This document shows positions 1 to 7,099 of a DNA stretch of 15,694 nucleotides, piece by piece. The number at the start of each line of letters is the position of its first letter. The stretch's first letter is position 1. Below the pieces are notes generated by a model that was given only the letters and a program-made list of their open reading frames with translations, was not told the origin of the DNA and ran no database searches. Origin of the DNA: Candidatus Omnitrophota bacterium (GTDB taxonomy: Bacteria > Omnitrophota > Gorgyraeia > Gygaellales > Profunditerraquicolaceae); assembly GCA_028710845.1 (NCBI GenBank), contig JAQTTI010000002.1:14325-30018 (forward strand), in the 5' to 3' direction. The position numbers and the translations under genes were made by a program.

Positions 1-666
1 AAATATAAGGATTATACTATCTTGCCTTTAAATATCGATTCTGACCAGGTAGCGGGTTATCTGGTTATCGACAGGATAAAAGAAAGCGATAAAGAAAAAT
101 TCGGGATCCTTGCTCAGCAGTTTTTAATTGGATTAAGGAGAGCATTGCTTTATCAGAAAGTACAAGGGCTTACTACAACAGATACGCTGACTCAGGTCTA
201 CTGCCGAAGGTATTTTCTCGAACGGTTCCAAGAAGAATTGAAGCGTTCGAGAAAAAATAAATTGTTTTTAAGCTTTCTTATGATCGATATAGATAATTTC
301 AAGCAATTTAATGACCGTTACGGCCATCTGGTCGGAGACGGTATTTTGCGGCAGGTTTCGAAAATTATTACCGACAATATCAGGCAGATAGATTTCATCG
401 GCCGCTATGGCGGCGAAGAGCTTTCGGCGATTTTTGCCGAAACGGGCAGAGAGCAGGCCAAGTTTGCTGCTGAGCGTATCCGCCAGGCAATTGAGTCGGC
501 GGTTATCAAGGTTTATGACGAAAGGCTGAAGGTAACTGTAAGCATCGGTATTTCTACTTTCCCCTTGAACTCGGCGAATATGAAAGATTTGATCGATTTG
601 GCCGATCAAGCTTTATATGTTGCCAAGGAAACCGGTAAAAACAGGGTTTGTTTTTCTCCTTCCTAA
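1..666 (+). CDS. GAF-GGDEF diguanylate cyclase, 5'-truncated by window edge
   Basis: This is the C-terminal part of a probable diguanylate cyclase, which would make cyclic di-GMP from two GTP. The reading frame is open back to base 1, so the TTG at 22 is probably not the true start and the gene continues upstream. The first ~55 visible residues (a GYLVID strand, then a helix ending in RRALLYQKVQ) look like the end of a GAF sensor domain. The GGDEF domain follows: TDTLTQVYCRRYF, then DIDNFKQFNDRYGHLVGD with the metal-binding Asp and the guanine-binding Asn/Asp. The active-site loop is GGEEL at bases 409-423, an accepted active variant. An inhibitory-site RxxD (RQID, bases 382-393) sits at the canonical distance upstream, so product feedback inhibition is likely. 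The domain ends normally (QALYVAKETGKNRV). The input signal cannot be judged without the missing N-terminus. Confidence 0.9.
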   Translation, partial: KYKDYTILPLNIDSDQVAGYLVIDRIKESDKEKFGILAQQFLIGLRRALLYQKVQGLTTTDTLTQVYCRRYFLERFQEELKRSRKNKLFLSFLMIDIDNFKQFNDRYGHLVGDGILRQVSKIITDNIRQIDFIGRYGGEELSAIFAETGREQAKFAAERIRQAIESAVIKVYDERLKVTVSIGISTFPLNSANMKDLIDLADQALYVAKETGKNRVCFSPS

Positions 667-682
667 ATTTATAAGGTAATCC

Positions 683-711
683 TTGAAAAATTAAGTATTT
701 TAATATAGAAT
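683..711 (+). promoter_or_regulatory. Sigma-70-type promoter for the ROK kinase operon
   Basis: TTGAAA (683-688, 5/6 match to the -35 consensus), a 17-base spacer and TAGAAT (706-711, 5/6 match to -10) lie in the only gap before the ROK gene. The expected transcription start, 6-8 bases after the -10, falls at about 717-719, on or next to the ATG at 719. A small inverted repeat, AAGG-TAAT-CCTT (673-684), overlaps the -35 and could be an operator, but it is too short to be convincing. The call comes from consensus matching and position only. Confidence 0.55.
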
Positions 712-718
712 ACCACAC

Positions 719-1645
719 ATGATTAAGAAATTTATTATCGGTATAGATTTAGGCGGCACCAATCTAAAATGTTCCCTGCTTGATAATAAATTAAAGATCA
801 GAGCCAGAAACTCTTTTAGCACAAAGAGTTTTAACAGTAAGGAAAAGTTGATCCGGGGTTTGGCTGATTCCATAAATAACTTTATTTTAAGTTCAGGTTA
901 TGATGCCGGTGCGATTCTTGGGGTAGGGATAGGAGTTCCCGGGCCGGTAGATACTTTTAAAGGGATCGTGCATTTTCTTCCCAATATTCCGGGATGGAAA
1001 GAAGTAAACCTTAAAAAGGTCCTGGAGAAAAAAACAGGTTTAAAAGTTTTTATTGATAATGATGCCAGGCTGATGAGTTTAGCAGAAAGTAAGATTGGCG
1101 CAGCGCGTGGTTTTAGCAATGTTCTTTGCCTAACTTTGGGTACCGGGGTTGGAGGAGGCCTAATCCTGAATAATTTGCTTTATCGCGGTAAAGATAATGC
1201 TGCCGGTGAATTCGGGCATGTTCCGATTAATATAACCGGTCCAAAATGCGGCTGCGGTTCAGAAGCCTGTATTGAAACCTATATTGGTAATAATGCGATT
1301 AAGAAAAGTGCAGTTAGTATCTTTGGAGCGGGGATTTCTCTTGAAAAAATCAGCTATTTAGCCAGAAATAATAACCGTAAAGCGGTTAAATTCTGGAATG
1401 AAGCGGGGAAAAAGCTGGGTATAGCTTTGAGCGGGGCAGTAAATTTATTAAATCTTGATGCTGTAGTGATCGGCGGCGGGGTGTCCAGCGCAGGTTGGCC
1501 GCTTTTTGAAGGTATAAAGCAGGCTATAGCCAAGCGTTCAATGAGCGTACAAGGCAAAAGAGTAAAAATATATAGGGCCAAATTAGGTGTTGATGCGGGA
1601 ATAATCGGGGCCGGATACCTGGTTAAAGAAAGGTTAGGAATATGA
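719..1645 (+). CDS. ROK-family sugar kinase (glucokinase-like)
   Basis: Predicted cytoplasmic ATP-dependent hexokinase of the ROK family, most likely phosphorylating glucose or a related hexose or N-acetylhexosamine at O6. The 308-residue length is normal. Seen in order: phosphate-1 motif DLGGTN (10-15), GVPGPVD (72-78), catalytic Asp in DNDA (D115), phosphate-2 motif GTGVGGG (141-147), and the ROK zinc signature with H167, C177, C179 and C184 (GEFGH...CGCG...C). There is no N-terminal helix-turn-helix, so it is an enzyme and not a ROK repressor. The ATG at 719 puts the first ATP motif at the usual distance. No Shine-Dalgarno precedes it and the promoter is almost adjacent, suggesting leaderless translation. 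It overlaps the next gene by ATGA, so the two are probably translationally coupled. Exact substrate cannot be fixed from sequence. Confidence 0.9.
   Translation: MIKKFIIGIDLGGTNLKCSLLDNKLKIRARNSFSTKSFNSKEKLIRGLADSINNFILSSGYDAGAILGVGIGVPGPVDTFKGIVHFLPNIPGWKEVNLKKVLEKKTGLKVFIDNDARLMSLAESKIGAARGFSNVLCLTLGTGVGGGLILNNLLYRGKDNAAGEFGHVPINITGPKCGCGSEACIETYIGNNAIKKSAVSIFGAGISLEKISYLARNNNRKAVKFWNEAGKKLGIALSGAVNLLNLDAVVIGGGVSSAGWPLFEGIKQAIAKRSMSVQGKRVKIYRAKLGVDAGIIGAGYLVKERLGI
808..831 (+). repeat. Perfect inverted repeat inside the ROK gene
   Basis: AAACTCTTT (808-816) and AAAGAGTTT (823-831) are exact reverse complements around a 6-base loop. The right arm runs into a short T tract (TTTT at 829-832). 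It begins 90 bases after the ROK start codon. The shape resembles a weak attenuator, but the stem is mostly A/T and the T tract is short, so it may be chance within coding sequence. Confidence 0.35.
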
Positions 1646-2301
1646 AGATTTTTATCGATACCGCAAATATTAAAGAGATAAAGGAGGCAGCCGCTTTGGG
1701 CTTGATCGATGGAGTCACTACAAATCCTTCCCTAATGGCTAAAGAAGGGCGTCTTCCCGAAGAAGTCTTAAAAGAAATATGCAGTTTAGTCGAGGGGCCG
1801 GTGAGCGCAGAGGTAATCAGTGTTAAAACCGAAGGGATGGTTGAGGAGGCCAGGAGTTTAGTAAAAATCGCTAGCAACATTGTGGTTAAAATTCCTCTTA
1901 CTAAAGAAGGCCTTAAAGCTGTAAAAATTCTCTCTGCCGAAAGGATTAAAACCAACGTTACGCTTTGTTTTTCCGCAGCCCAGGCATTGCTTGTGGCTAA
2001 ATCCGGCGCCACTTATGTTTCGCCTTTTATCGGAAGGCTGGACGATATAGCTCAGGATGGTATGAGCCTAATCGAAGACATTAAAAAGATTTATTCAAAC
2101 TATGGTTTTAAAACACAAATAATCGTTGCTTCAGTGCGTAATCCTATGCACGTAGTTAATGCGGCACGCCTTGGCGCAGATATTGCGACCATACCTTTTT
2201 CGGTAATTGAACAATTAATTAAGCATCCTTTAACTGATATCGGAATAAATAAGTTTCTGGAAGATTATCAAAGAATCCCTCAAGGAAAAAATGTCAAATA
2301 A
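1642..2301 (+). CDS. tal: Small (TalC-type) transaldolase
   Basis: Class I Schiff-base aldolase of the short transaldolase/fructose-6-phosphate aldolase family, 219 residues as usual for it. Predicted role is transfer of dihydroxyacetone units between sugar phosphates in the non-oxidative pentose phosphate pathway. Seen: N-terminal FIDTANIKEIKEA, DGVTTNPSL (23-31), Schiff-base lysine K83 in VVKIPLT, T107, and SPFIGRLDD (127-135). Two positions separate the subfamilies. E. coli FSA has Gln59 and Tyr131; this protein has E57 and F129, as in true transaldolases. The ATG lies in an ATGA overlap with the ROK stop and is preceded by AGGA (1636-1639). Beside a hexose kinase it would link hexose phosphates to pentose phosphates. 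Family assignment is firm; the transaldolase choice is inferred from the two residues. Confidence 0.93.
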   Translation: MKIFIDTANIKEIKEAAALGLIDGVTTNPSLMAKEGRLPEEVLKEICSLVEGPVSAEVISVKTEGMVEEARSLVKIASNIVVKIPLTKEGLKAVKILSAERIKTNVTLCFSAAQALLVAKSGATYVSPFIGRLDDIAQDGMSLIEDIKKIYSNYGFKTQIIVASVRNPMHVVNAARLGADIATIPFSVIEQLIKHPLTDIGINKFLEDYQRIPQGKNVK

Positions 2302-4480
2302 GAGCTACAGGCGAATTTACCTACCGGTTTTTATTTTAACCTTTATTTTAATTTTAAATCCGAGCTTAGGTTTTTCCGAAGAACAGAAAGACTCTCCGAT
2401 AATAATCAACGGCGATAACGTTGAATACTCGACCGATAATAGGGAAGTTGTGGCAACCGGAAATATCGAGGTAATCTATAAAGGTTCGAAACTGACCTGT
2501 AATAAATTAAAGGTAAATATGCAGACCAAGCAGGGTATTGCCGAAGGAAATGCCAAGCTTGAAGACAATAAAGGCGTGGTCACCGGGGATAAGATTATTT
2601 ACGATTTCGGCAATAAAACCGGTATTATCTATAACGCGAATTTTAGGGCTAATCCATATTTCGGAAAAACAAAAAATATGGAAAAAGTAAACGACTCTGA
2701 ATTTGTGGCCAGAAAGGGTTATTTTACAACCTGCAATCTGGACCGTCCCCACTACCGATTTACTGCCCAAAAAGTAAGTGTTTTTCCCGGAGATAAGATT
2801 CGGGCCCAGAAGGCTTTGCTTTACCTTGGAAGCGTTCCTACCATTTATGTGCCAAGATTTAACTACTCAATGAAAGAACCGATCATGCATGTGCAGGTTG
2901 AGCCGGGGAAAAGCAAAGATTGGGGATTTTACCTTTTGAGTATTTGGCGGATGAATTTGACTGAGAATGTAAGCGGGAAAGCTTATCTGGATTACAGAAG
3001 TAAACTAGGTTGGGCCGAAGGCCTTGGGCTTAATTACGCCGATACAGGTTTTGGAAAAGGTGATTTTAAATTTTATTATACCAAAGAAAAACAGCAATTT
3101 AAAAGTTTTATAAGCGGTGAATCGTTGAATAATACGCGCGATCTTTTACGCTGGCGTCATAAATGGGATATCGATCCACGCACAAATTTTAGCGCCGAAT
3201 TCTATAAAATTACCGATGATAGAAGAAAAAAAGACCCCTCCCGTAATTTCCTGAAAGATTATTTTTTCCGGGAATATGAAAAAGATAGCCAGCCGTTAAC
3301 CTATGGTCTTTTTCACCATTCTTTTAATTATTCCAGCCTGGATATTTTACTGCAAATGCGGACTAATCACTGGTTTGATCAGATAGAAAAAAAGCCGGAA
3401 ATTAATTACACCCTGCCTAGCTTAGAGCTAGGCGAAAGCCTGCTTTATTTCGAGAATACGAGCCAATTAGGAAATTATGATAAGAAAGGTTCGGGGATGG
3501 GGGATGAAACTAATGTTGCCCGCTTTGATACTAAGAATACTTTATCCCGGCCGATGAAAGTTTATTTTCTCCAGTTCAGGCCTTTTGTTTCAAGCAGGCA
3601 GACTCTTTATGATAGAGGAGCCAACGGCCAGAGCGGGATTGTGCGGACAATCTTTTATAGCGGAGCAGACTTAAGCACCAAATTTTACCGCATCTTTGAT
3701 GTGAAAAGTAATTTTCTGAATTTTGATATTAACGGCCTCAGGCACATTATAACTCCCAGTGTCGCCTATTTGTATACTCATCCTGCAACCATTCCTATTA
3801 ATAACATAAGGCAGATTGATGCGGTTGATGCTATAAACCGGGGCAACACTGCTTCATTAAGCCTTTCCAATAAATTGCAGACTAAACGGAAGGGCCAAAG
3901 CGTTGATTTTGTAGATTTGTTGATAACTTCCGATTACGTATTGGACCCTAAAACGGGGGATAATGCCATACTTACTAATACCGGAAAAGAACTTAAGGAT
4001 CAGCTTTCGGACGTCCTTTTTAAGTTAAAGATCCTGCCTTATTCGTGGATGCGCCTGGAAAGCGAGGCTACTTTTGAGCATTCTGACCATGATAATGTAA
4101 ATTACAGCAAATTTTCTTTAATCAATTATGATTTGATTTTTGATTTGGGCCCGGAAAGGTCGATTTCTTTAGGCCAGCGTTATGAAAGAAAGGGTAAAAA
4201 TGAAATTACGTTTGGTTTTGACTGGCGTTTAAGCGCTAAATGGAAATTCGGAGTTTACCAGCGTTACAATTTCAAGAAGACGGACTATCTGATCAAAGGC
4301 TCTCAGGAACAGCAGTTTACCTTAACCCGTGATCTGCATTGTTGGGAAGTAGAGCTTACCTTTGACAGGACCAAGAATATGGGCTCAAGCTTATATGTAA
4401 CCTTTAGGCTTAAGGCTTTTCCTGAGAATGAATTTGGTTTTGATCAATCTACCAGTAAAAAGAAGTCAGGAACACAGTAA
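2291..4480 (+). CDS. lptD: LPS-assembly outer-membrane protein LptD (OstA/Imp)
   Basis: Predicted outer-membrane barrel that, with the lipoprotein LptE, inserts lipopolysaccharide into the outer leaflet. Residues 1-29 form a signal peptide: basic start (NKSYRR), hydrophobic core (VFILTFILIL), likely cleavage near GFS. Residues ~35-150 are an OstA/LptA-like jellyroll of repeated short strands (DNVEYSTDNREVVATGNIEV...). The linker typical of LptD follows: TTCNLDRPHYR (146-156), then ALLYLGSVPTIYVPRF. The rest is aromatic-rich alternating beta strand up to ~712 (LYVTFRLKAFP), with a 17-residue polar tail. It has only three cysteines: C70, C148 and C684. C148 and C684 (in LHCWEV) align by context with E. 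coli C173 and C725, one of its two interdomain disulfide pairs. Its 729 residues are in the family range. It overlaps the transaldolase by 11 bases with AAGG before the start. No lptE is visible in the window. Confidence 0.92.
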   Translation: MSNKSYRRIYLPVFILTFILILNPSLGFSEEQKDSPIIINGDNVEYSTDNREVVATGNIEVIYKGSKLTCNKLKVNMQTKQGIAEGNAKLEDNKGVVTGDKIIYDFGNKTGIIYNANFRANPYFGKTKNMEKVNDSEFVARKGYFTTCNLDRPHYRFTAQKVSVFPGDKIRAQKALLYLGSVPTIYVPRFNYSMKEPIMHVQVEPGKSKDWGFYLLSIWRMNLTENVSGKAYLDYRSKLGWAEGLGLNYADTGFGKGDFKFYYTKEKQQFKSFISGESLNNTRDLLRWRHKWDIDPRTNFSAEFYKITDDRRKKDPSRNFLKDYFFREYEKDSQPLTYGLFHHSFNYSSLDILLQMRTNHWFDQIEKKPEINYTLPSLELGESLLYFENTSQLGNYDKKGSGMGDETNVARFDTKNTLSRPMKVYFLQFRPFVSSRQTLYDRGANGQSGIVRTIFYSGADLSTKFYRIFDVKSNFLNFDINGLRHIITPSVAYLYTHPATIPINNIRQIDAVDAINRGNTASLSLSNKLQTKRKGQSVDFVDLLITSDYVLDPKTGDNAILTNTGKELKDQLSDVLFKLKILPYSWMRLESEATFEHSDHDNVNYSKFSLINYDLIFDLGPERSISLGQRYERKGKNEITFGFDWRLSAKWKFGVYQRYNFKKTDYLIKGSQEQQFTLTRDLHCWEVELTFDRTKNMGSSLYVTFRLKAFPENEFGFDQSTSKKKSGTQ
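3415..3433 (+). repeat. Perfect 8-bp palindromic hairpin inside lptD
   Basis: GCCTAGCT (3415-3422) and AGCTAGGC (3426-3433) are exact reverse complements separated by TAG. The RNA could form a compact 8-bp stem with a 3-base loop. No T tract follows, so it is not an intrinsic terminator. It encodes part of PSLELG between barrel strands. Function unknown and possibly none. Confidence 0.4.
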
Positions 4481-4497
4481 TGGTTGATGGAGGTTAA

Positions 4498-5796
4498 ATG
4501 AAAATTTCAATAATTGGTTCCGGATATGTAGGGCTGGTAAGCGGAGCCTGTTTTGCTGAGCTGGGAAACCAGGTTATCTGCGTTGATAATGATGAAAAAA
4601 AGATAAAAAGCCTTAAAAAAGGTATTATTCCTATTTTTGAGCCGGGTTTAGAGGAGTTGATTTCAAATAACCTTAAAAACAGGCGGCTAAAGTTTACGTC
4701 AAGCATTAAGGAGGCGGTGAAGGCAAGCGAATTGATTTTTATCGCTGTTGGCACCCCGCCGTTAAAAGACGGTGATGCTGATTTGACAGGAGTGGAAAAT
4801 GTAGCCAGAATGATTGCCCAAAATATGGATGGCTACCGTTTGATAGTTGAAAAATCCACTGTTCCAGTCGAAACCTGCGCCTGGATTAAAAAGACAATAT
4901 CCTCTTATATTAAGAAGAAAAATAAGTTTGACGTAGTTTCAAACCCCGAGTTTTTACGTGAAGGCTCAGCAATTAATGATTTTATGCGTCCTGACAGGAT
5001 AGTAGTGGGTGTAGAAAGCCCGAAAGCCAGGCAGCTGATGATGCAGCTATACCGCCCTTTAAACCGGCCGATCCTTATGACCAATATTAAATCCGCCGAA
5101 TTAATAAAACATGCTTCGAATGCTTTCCTAGCTACGAAGATTTCTTTTATTAATGCCGTAGCCAGGGTTTGTGATAAAGTAGGTGCTAATGTTAAGGAGG
5201 TTGCGGAGGGGATGTCGCTGGATAACCGGATCGGCAAATATTTTCTACATGCAGGTATCGGTTATGGGGGCTCCTGTTTTCCGAAAGACCTTGAAGCCTT
5301 CATAACTATAGCCAATAAGCTGGGATATGATTTTAAAATCCTAAAAGCCGTAAGGGATACAAACGAGGAGCAAAAAGCCTTTGTTATACAAAAAATAAAA
5401 GATGCGCTTTGGATTATAAAAGATAAGACAATCGCCGTCCTAGGGCTTTCTTTTAAGCCCAATACCGATGATTTAAGAAGTTCGCCCAGCATCGATTTAA
5501 TTAATTACCTTCAACAGGAGGGCGCAAAGATCAGGGTTTTTGATCCTAAAGCAATGGAAAAGGCCAGAGATGTTTTGAAGGATATTGTTTTTTGTGCCGA
5601 TCCGTACCAGGCAGCCAAAGGATCTGATTGCCTGATTATGGCTACCGAGTGGAATGAGTTTAAGGAGCTCGATTTTCTGAAATTAAAGAAGATTATGCAG
5701 CAGCCCCTCATAATCGACGGAAGGAATATTTATGATCCCAAAATAATCAAGAAGTTAGGTTTTACATACATAGGAGTCGGATATGGCAAAGAATAA
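4498..5796 (+). CDS. ugd: UDP-glucose 6-dehydrogenase
   Basis: Cytoplasmic NAD-dependent enzyme oxidising UDP-glucose twice to UDP-glucuronate. Its 432 residues are typical. The N-terminal Rossmann motif is GSGYVGL (7-13) with D30 (CVDND) set for NAD. The FAVGTP-type motif (IAVGTPP), KSTVPV, and NPEFLREGSA with E151 follow. The central helix has K204 (AELIKHASNAFLATKISF), and the catalytic cysteine is C260 in GYGGSCFPKD. These Lys and Cys numbers match those of the well-studied Streptococcus pyogenes enzyme. The C-terminal UDP-binding half begins at LGLSFKPNTDDLRSSPS. The start has GGAGG (4489-4493) only four bases upstream. It follows lptD by 17 bases and overlaps the next dehydrogenase by 14. 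Its product is the substrate of the decarboxylase encoded two genes downstream. Confidence 0.96.
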   Translation: MKISIIGSGYVGLVSGACFAELGNQVICVDNDEKKIKSLKKGIIPIFEPGLEELISNNLKNRRLKFTSSIKEAVKASELIFIAVGTPPLKDGDADLTGVENVARMIAQNMDGYRLIVEKSTVPVETCAWIKKTISSYIKKKNKFDVVSNPEFLREGSAINDFMRPDRIVVGVESPKARQLMMQLYRPLNRPILMTNIKSAELIKHASNAFLATKISFINAVARVCDKVGANVKEVAEGMSLDNRIGKYFLHAGIGYGGSCFPKDLEAFITIANKLGYDFKILKAVRDTNEEQKAFVIQKIKDALWIIKDKTIAVLGLSFKPNTDDLRSSPSIDLINYLQQEGAKIRVFDPKAMEKARDVLKDIVFCADPYQAAKGSDCLIMATEWNEFKELDFLKLKKIMQQPLIIDGRNIYDPKIIKKLGFTYIGVGYGKE

Positions 5797-7099
5797 AATT
5801 ATGGTTAATTTTCAGAAAAAGATTAAAGATAGACAGATCAGAATTGCTGTAGTAGGCCTAGGTTATGTAGGTTTTCCTTTGGCCCTGGAATTTGCCAAAA
5901 AAGGGGTAAAAGTTACCGGGATTGAAATAGACCATGACCGTCTTAAATCGATATCTAACAAGATATCTTACATCAGCGACATATCTACAAGTGAGCTTAA
6001 AAAAGTAATCTCTGGCGGGAATTTTAAGGCCAGCGGTAATTTCTCCGACATAAAAGACGCCGATGCAATTTTAATCTGCGTGCCTACGCCGCTTAAGGGC
6101 AGATATCTCCCCGACATTTCCTTTATTAAAACAGCCGTAGAGCAAGTGGCCCTTCATCTAAAAAATAAAGCTTTGGTTGTCCTGGAAAGTACTACTTACC
6201 CGGGCACAACCGAAGAAGAAATTCTGCCGATATTTGAAAAACACGGATTTAGGCATGAAAGAGATTTCTTTCTCTGCTTTTCCCCTGAAAGGATTGACCC
6301 GGGAAATAAGAAATTTCCTGTCCAAAAAATACCGAAAGTTATGGGCGGGCTTAGCCCTTTGGCAACCTTGCTGGCTACTGAAATATACCAGATTATTATC
6401 AAGCAGGTGGTTCCGGTATCAAGCCCCCGCGCCGCAGAGACAGTCAAGCTGCTGGAAAACACCTTTCGCCTGATTAATATAGGTTTAATTGATGAATTGT
6501 CGATGATGGCCCATAAAATGAAAATTGATATTTGGGAAGTAATCCAGGCCGCCAGCACAAAACCCTTTGGTTTTATGCCTTTTTACCCGGGCCCGGGGGT
6601 GGGAGGCCACTGTATTCCGAAAGACCCTTTATATTTGCATTGGAAAGCCAAGAGTTTTGGTTTTCATTCGCGCTTTATTAAATTAGCCTCTGATCTTATA
6701 AGATATATGCCGGAATACGTGGTAAAAAGGGTTAATCAGGTTTTGGATTCAAGAAATTGCCGGTTAAAAGGTGCCAAGATACTGGTCATGGGGGTTACTT
6801 ATAAAAAAGATATCAAGGATTTACGCAAGTCTCCTAGTTTGGATGTAATCAACAGCCTGAAAAAACATGGGGCAAGAGTTTCTTATTTTGACCCAATCAT
6901 CCCTTTCTTAAAATTAAAGGGTTTAGACTTAGAATCGGTGAGACTGAGCGATAAAAAGATTAAAGAATTCGATTGTTTGATAATCGCCACGGACCATTCA
7001 GGAATTGATTACCTAAGGGTCTTAAAAAGCGCAAAATTAATTTTTGATGCCAGGAATGTGTATAAGGGAAAGCACAGGGAAAAGGTGGAGAGGCTTTAA
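5783..7099 (+). CDS. wbpA: WbpA-type nucleotide-sugar dehydrogenase (UDP-GlcNAc 6-dehydrogenase)
   Basis: Second, divergent member of the UDP-glucose/GDP-mannose dehydrogenase family. It most likely oxidises UDP-N-acetylglucosamine to its uronic acid with two NAD, as in O-antigen or capsule synthesis. Rossmann motif GLGYVGFPLA (25-34) and VTGIEID supply NAD binding. CVPTPL, LESTTYPGTTEE and FSPERIDPGN are hallmarks of the WbpA/VipA/Tvi subfamily rather than Ugd. Central lysine is K222 (AAETVKLLENTFR); catalytic cysteine is C277 in GPGVGGHCIPKDP. The C-terminal domain begins at VMGVTYKKDIKDLRKSPS. The chosen ATG has a GGAG 5-9 bases or so upstream inside ugd; a second ATG at 5801 lacks a ribosome site. 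GlcNAc versus GalNAc specificity cannot be told. No aminotransferase or acetyltransferase partner of the Wbp pathway lies in this window. Confidence 0.88.
   Translation: MAKNKIMVNFQKKIKDRQIRIAVVGLGYVGFPLALEFAKKGVKVTGIEIDHDRLKSISNKISYISDISTSELKKVISGGNFKASGNFSDIKDADAILICVPTPLKGRYLPDISFIKTAVEQVALHLKNKALVVLESTTYPGTTEEEILPIFEKHGFRHERDFFLCFSPERIDPGNKKFPVQKIPKVMGGLSPLATLLATEIYQIIIKQVVPVSSPRAAETVKLLENTFRLINIGLIDELSMMAHKMKIDIWEVIQAASTKPFGFMPFYPGPGVGGHCIPKDPLYLHWKAKSFGFHSRFIKLASDLIRYMPEYVVKRVNQVLDSRNCRLKGAKILVMGVTYKKDIKDLRKSPSLDVINSLKKHGARVSYFDPIIPFLKLKGLDLESVRLSDKKIKEFDCLIIATDHSGIDYLRVLKSAKLIFDARNVYKGKHREKVERL

Noticed and set aside
22..24. TTG at 22 as the true start of the first cyclase gene
   Set aside because: The frame is open to base 1 and the preceding codons extend a GAF-like sequence; no ribosome site precedes the TTG, so the gene is better read as truncated by the window.
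268..609. Minus-strand open frame of 113 codons opposite the GGDEF domain
   Set aside because: It lies wholly within a clear cyclase domain, has no recognisable domain and no promoter or ribosome site. Other minus-strand frames (for example 1623-2012, 4905-5237, 9274-9639, 11621-11980) were dropped for the same reason.
719..1645. ROK protein as a transcriptional repressor
   Set aside because: There is no N-terminal helix-turn-helix; ATP motifs, catalytic Asp and zinc signature begin at the normal positions for an enzyme.
6177..6473. Plus-strand 98-codon frame inside the wbpA-like gene
   Set aside because: It is a frame-shifted shadow; the WbpA frame keeps its motifs without interruption through this stretch.
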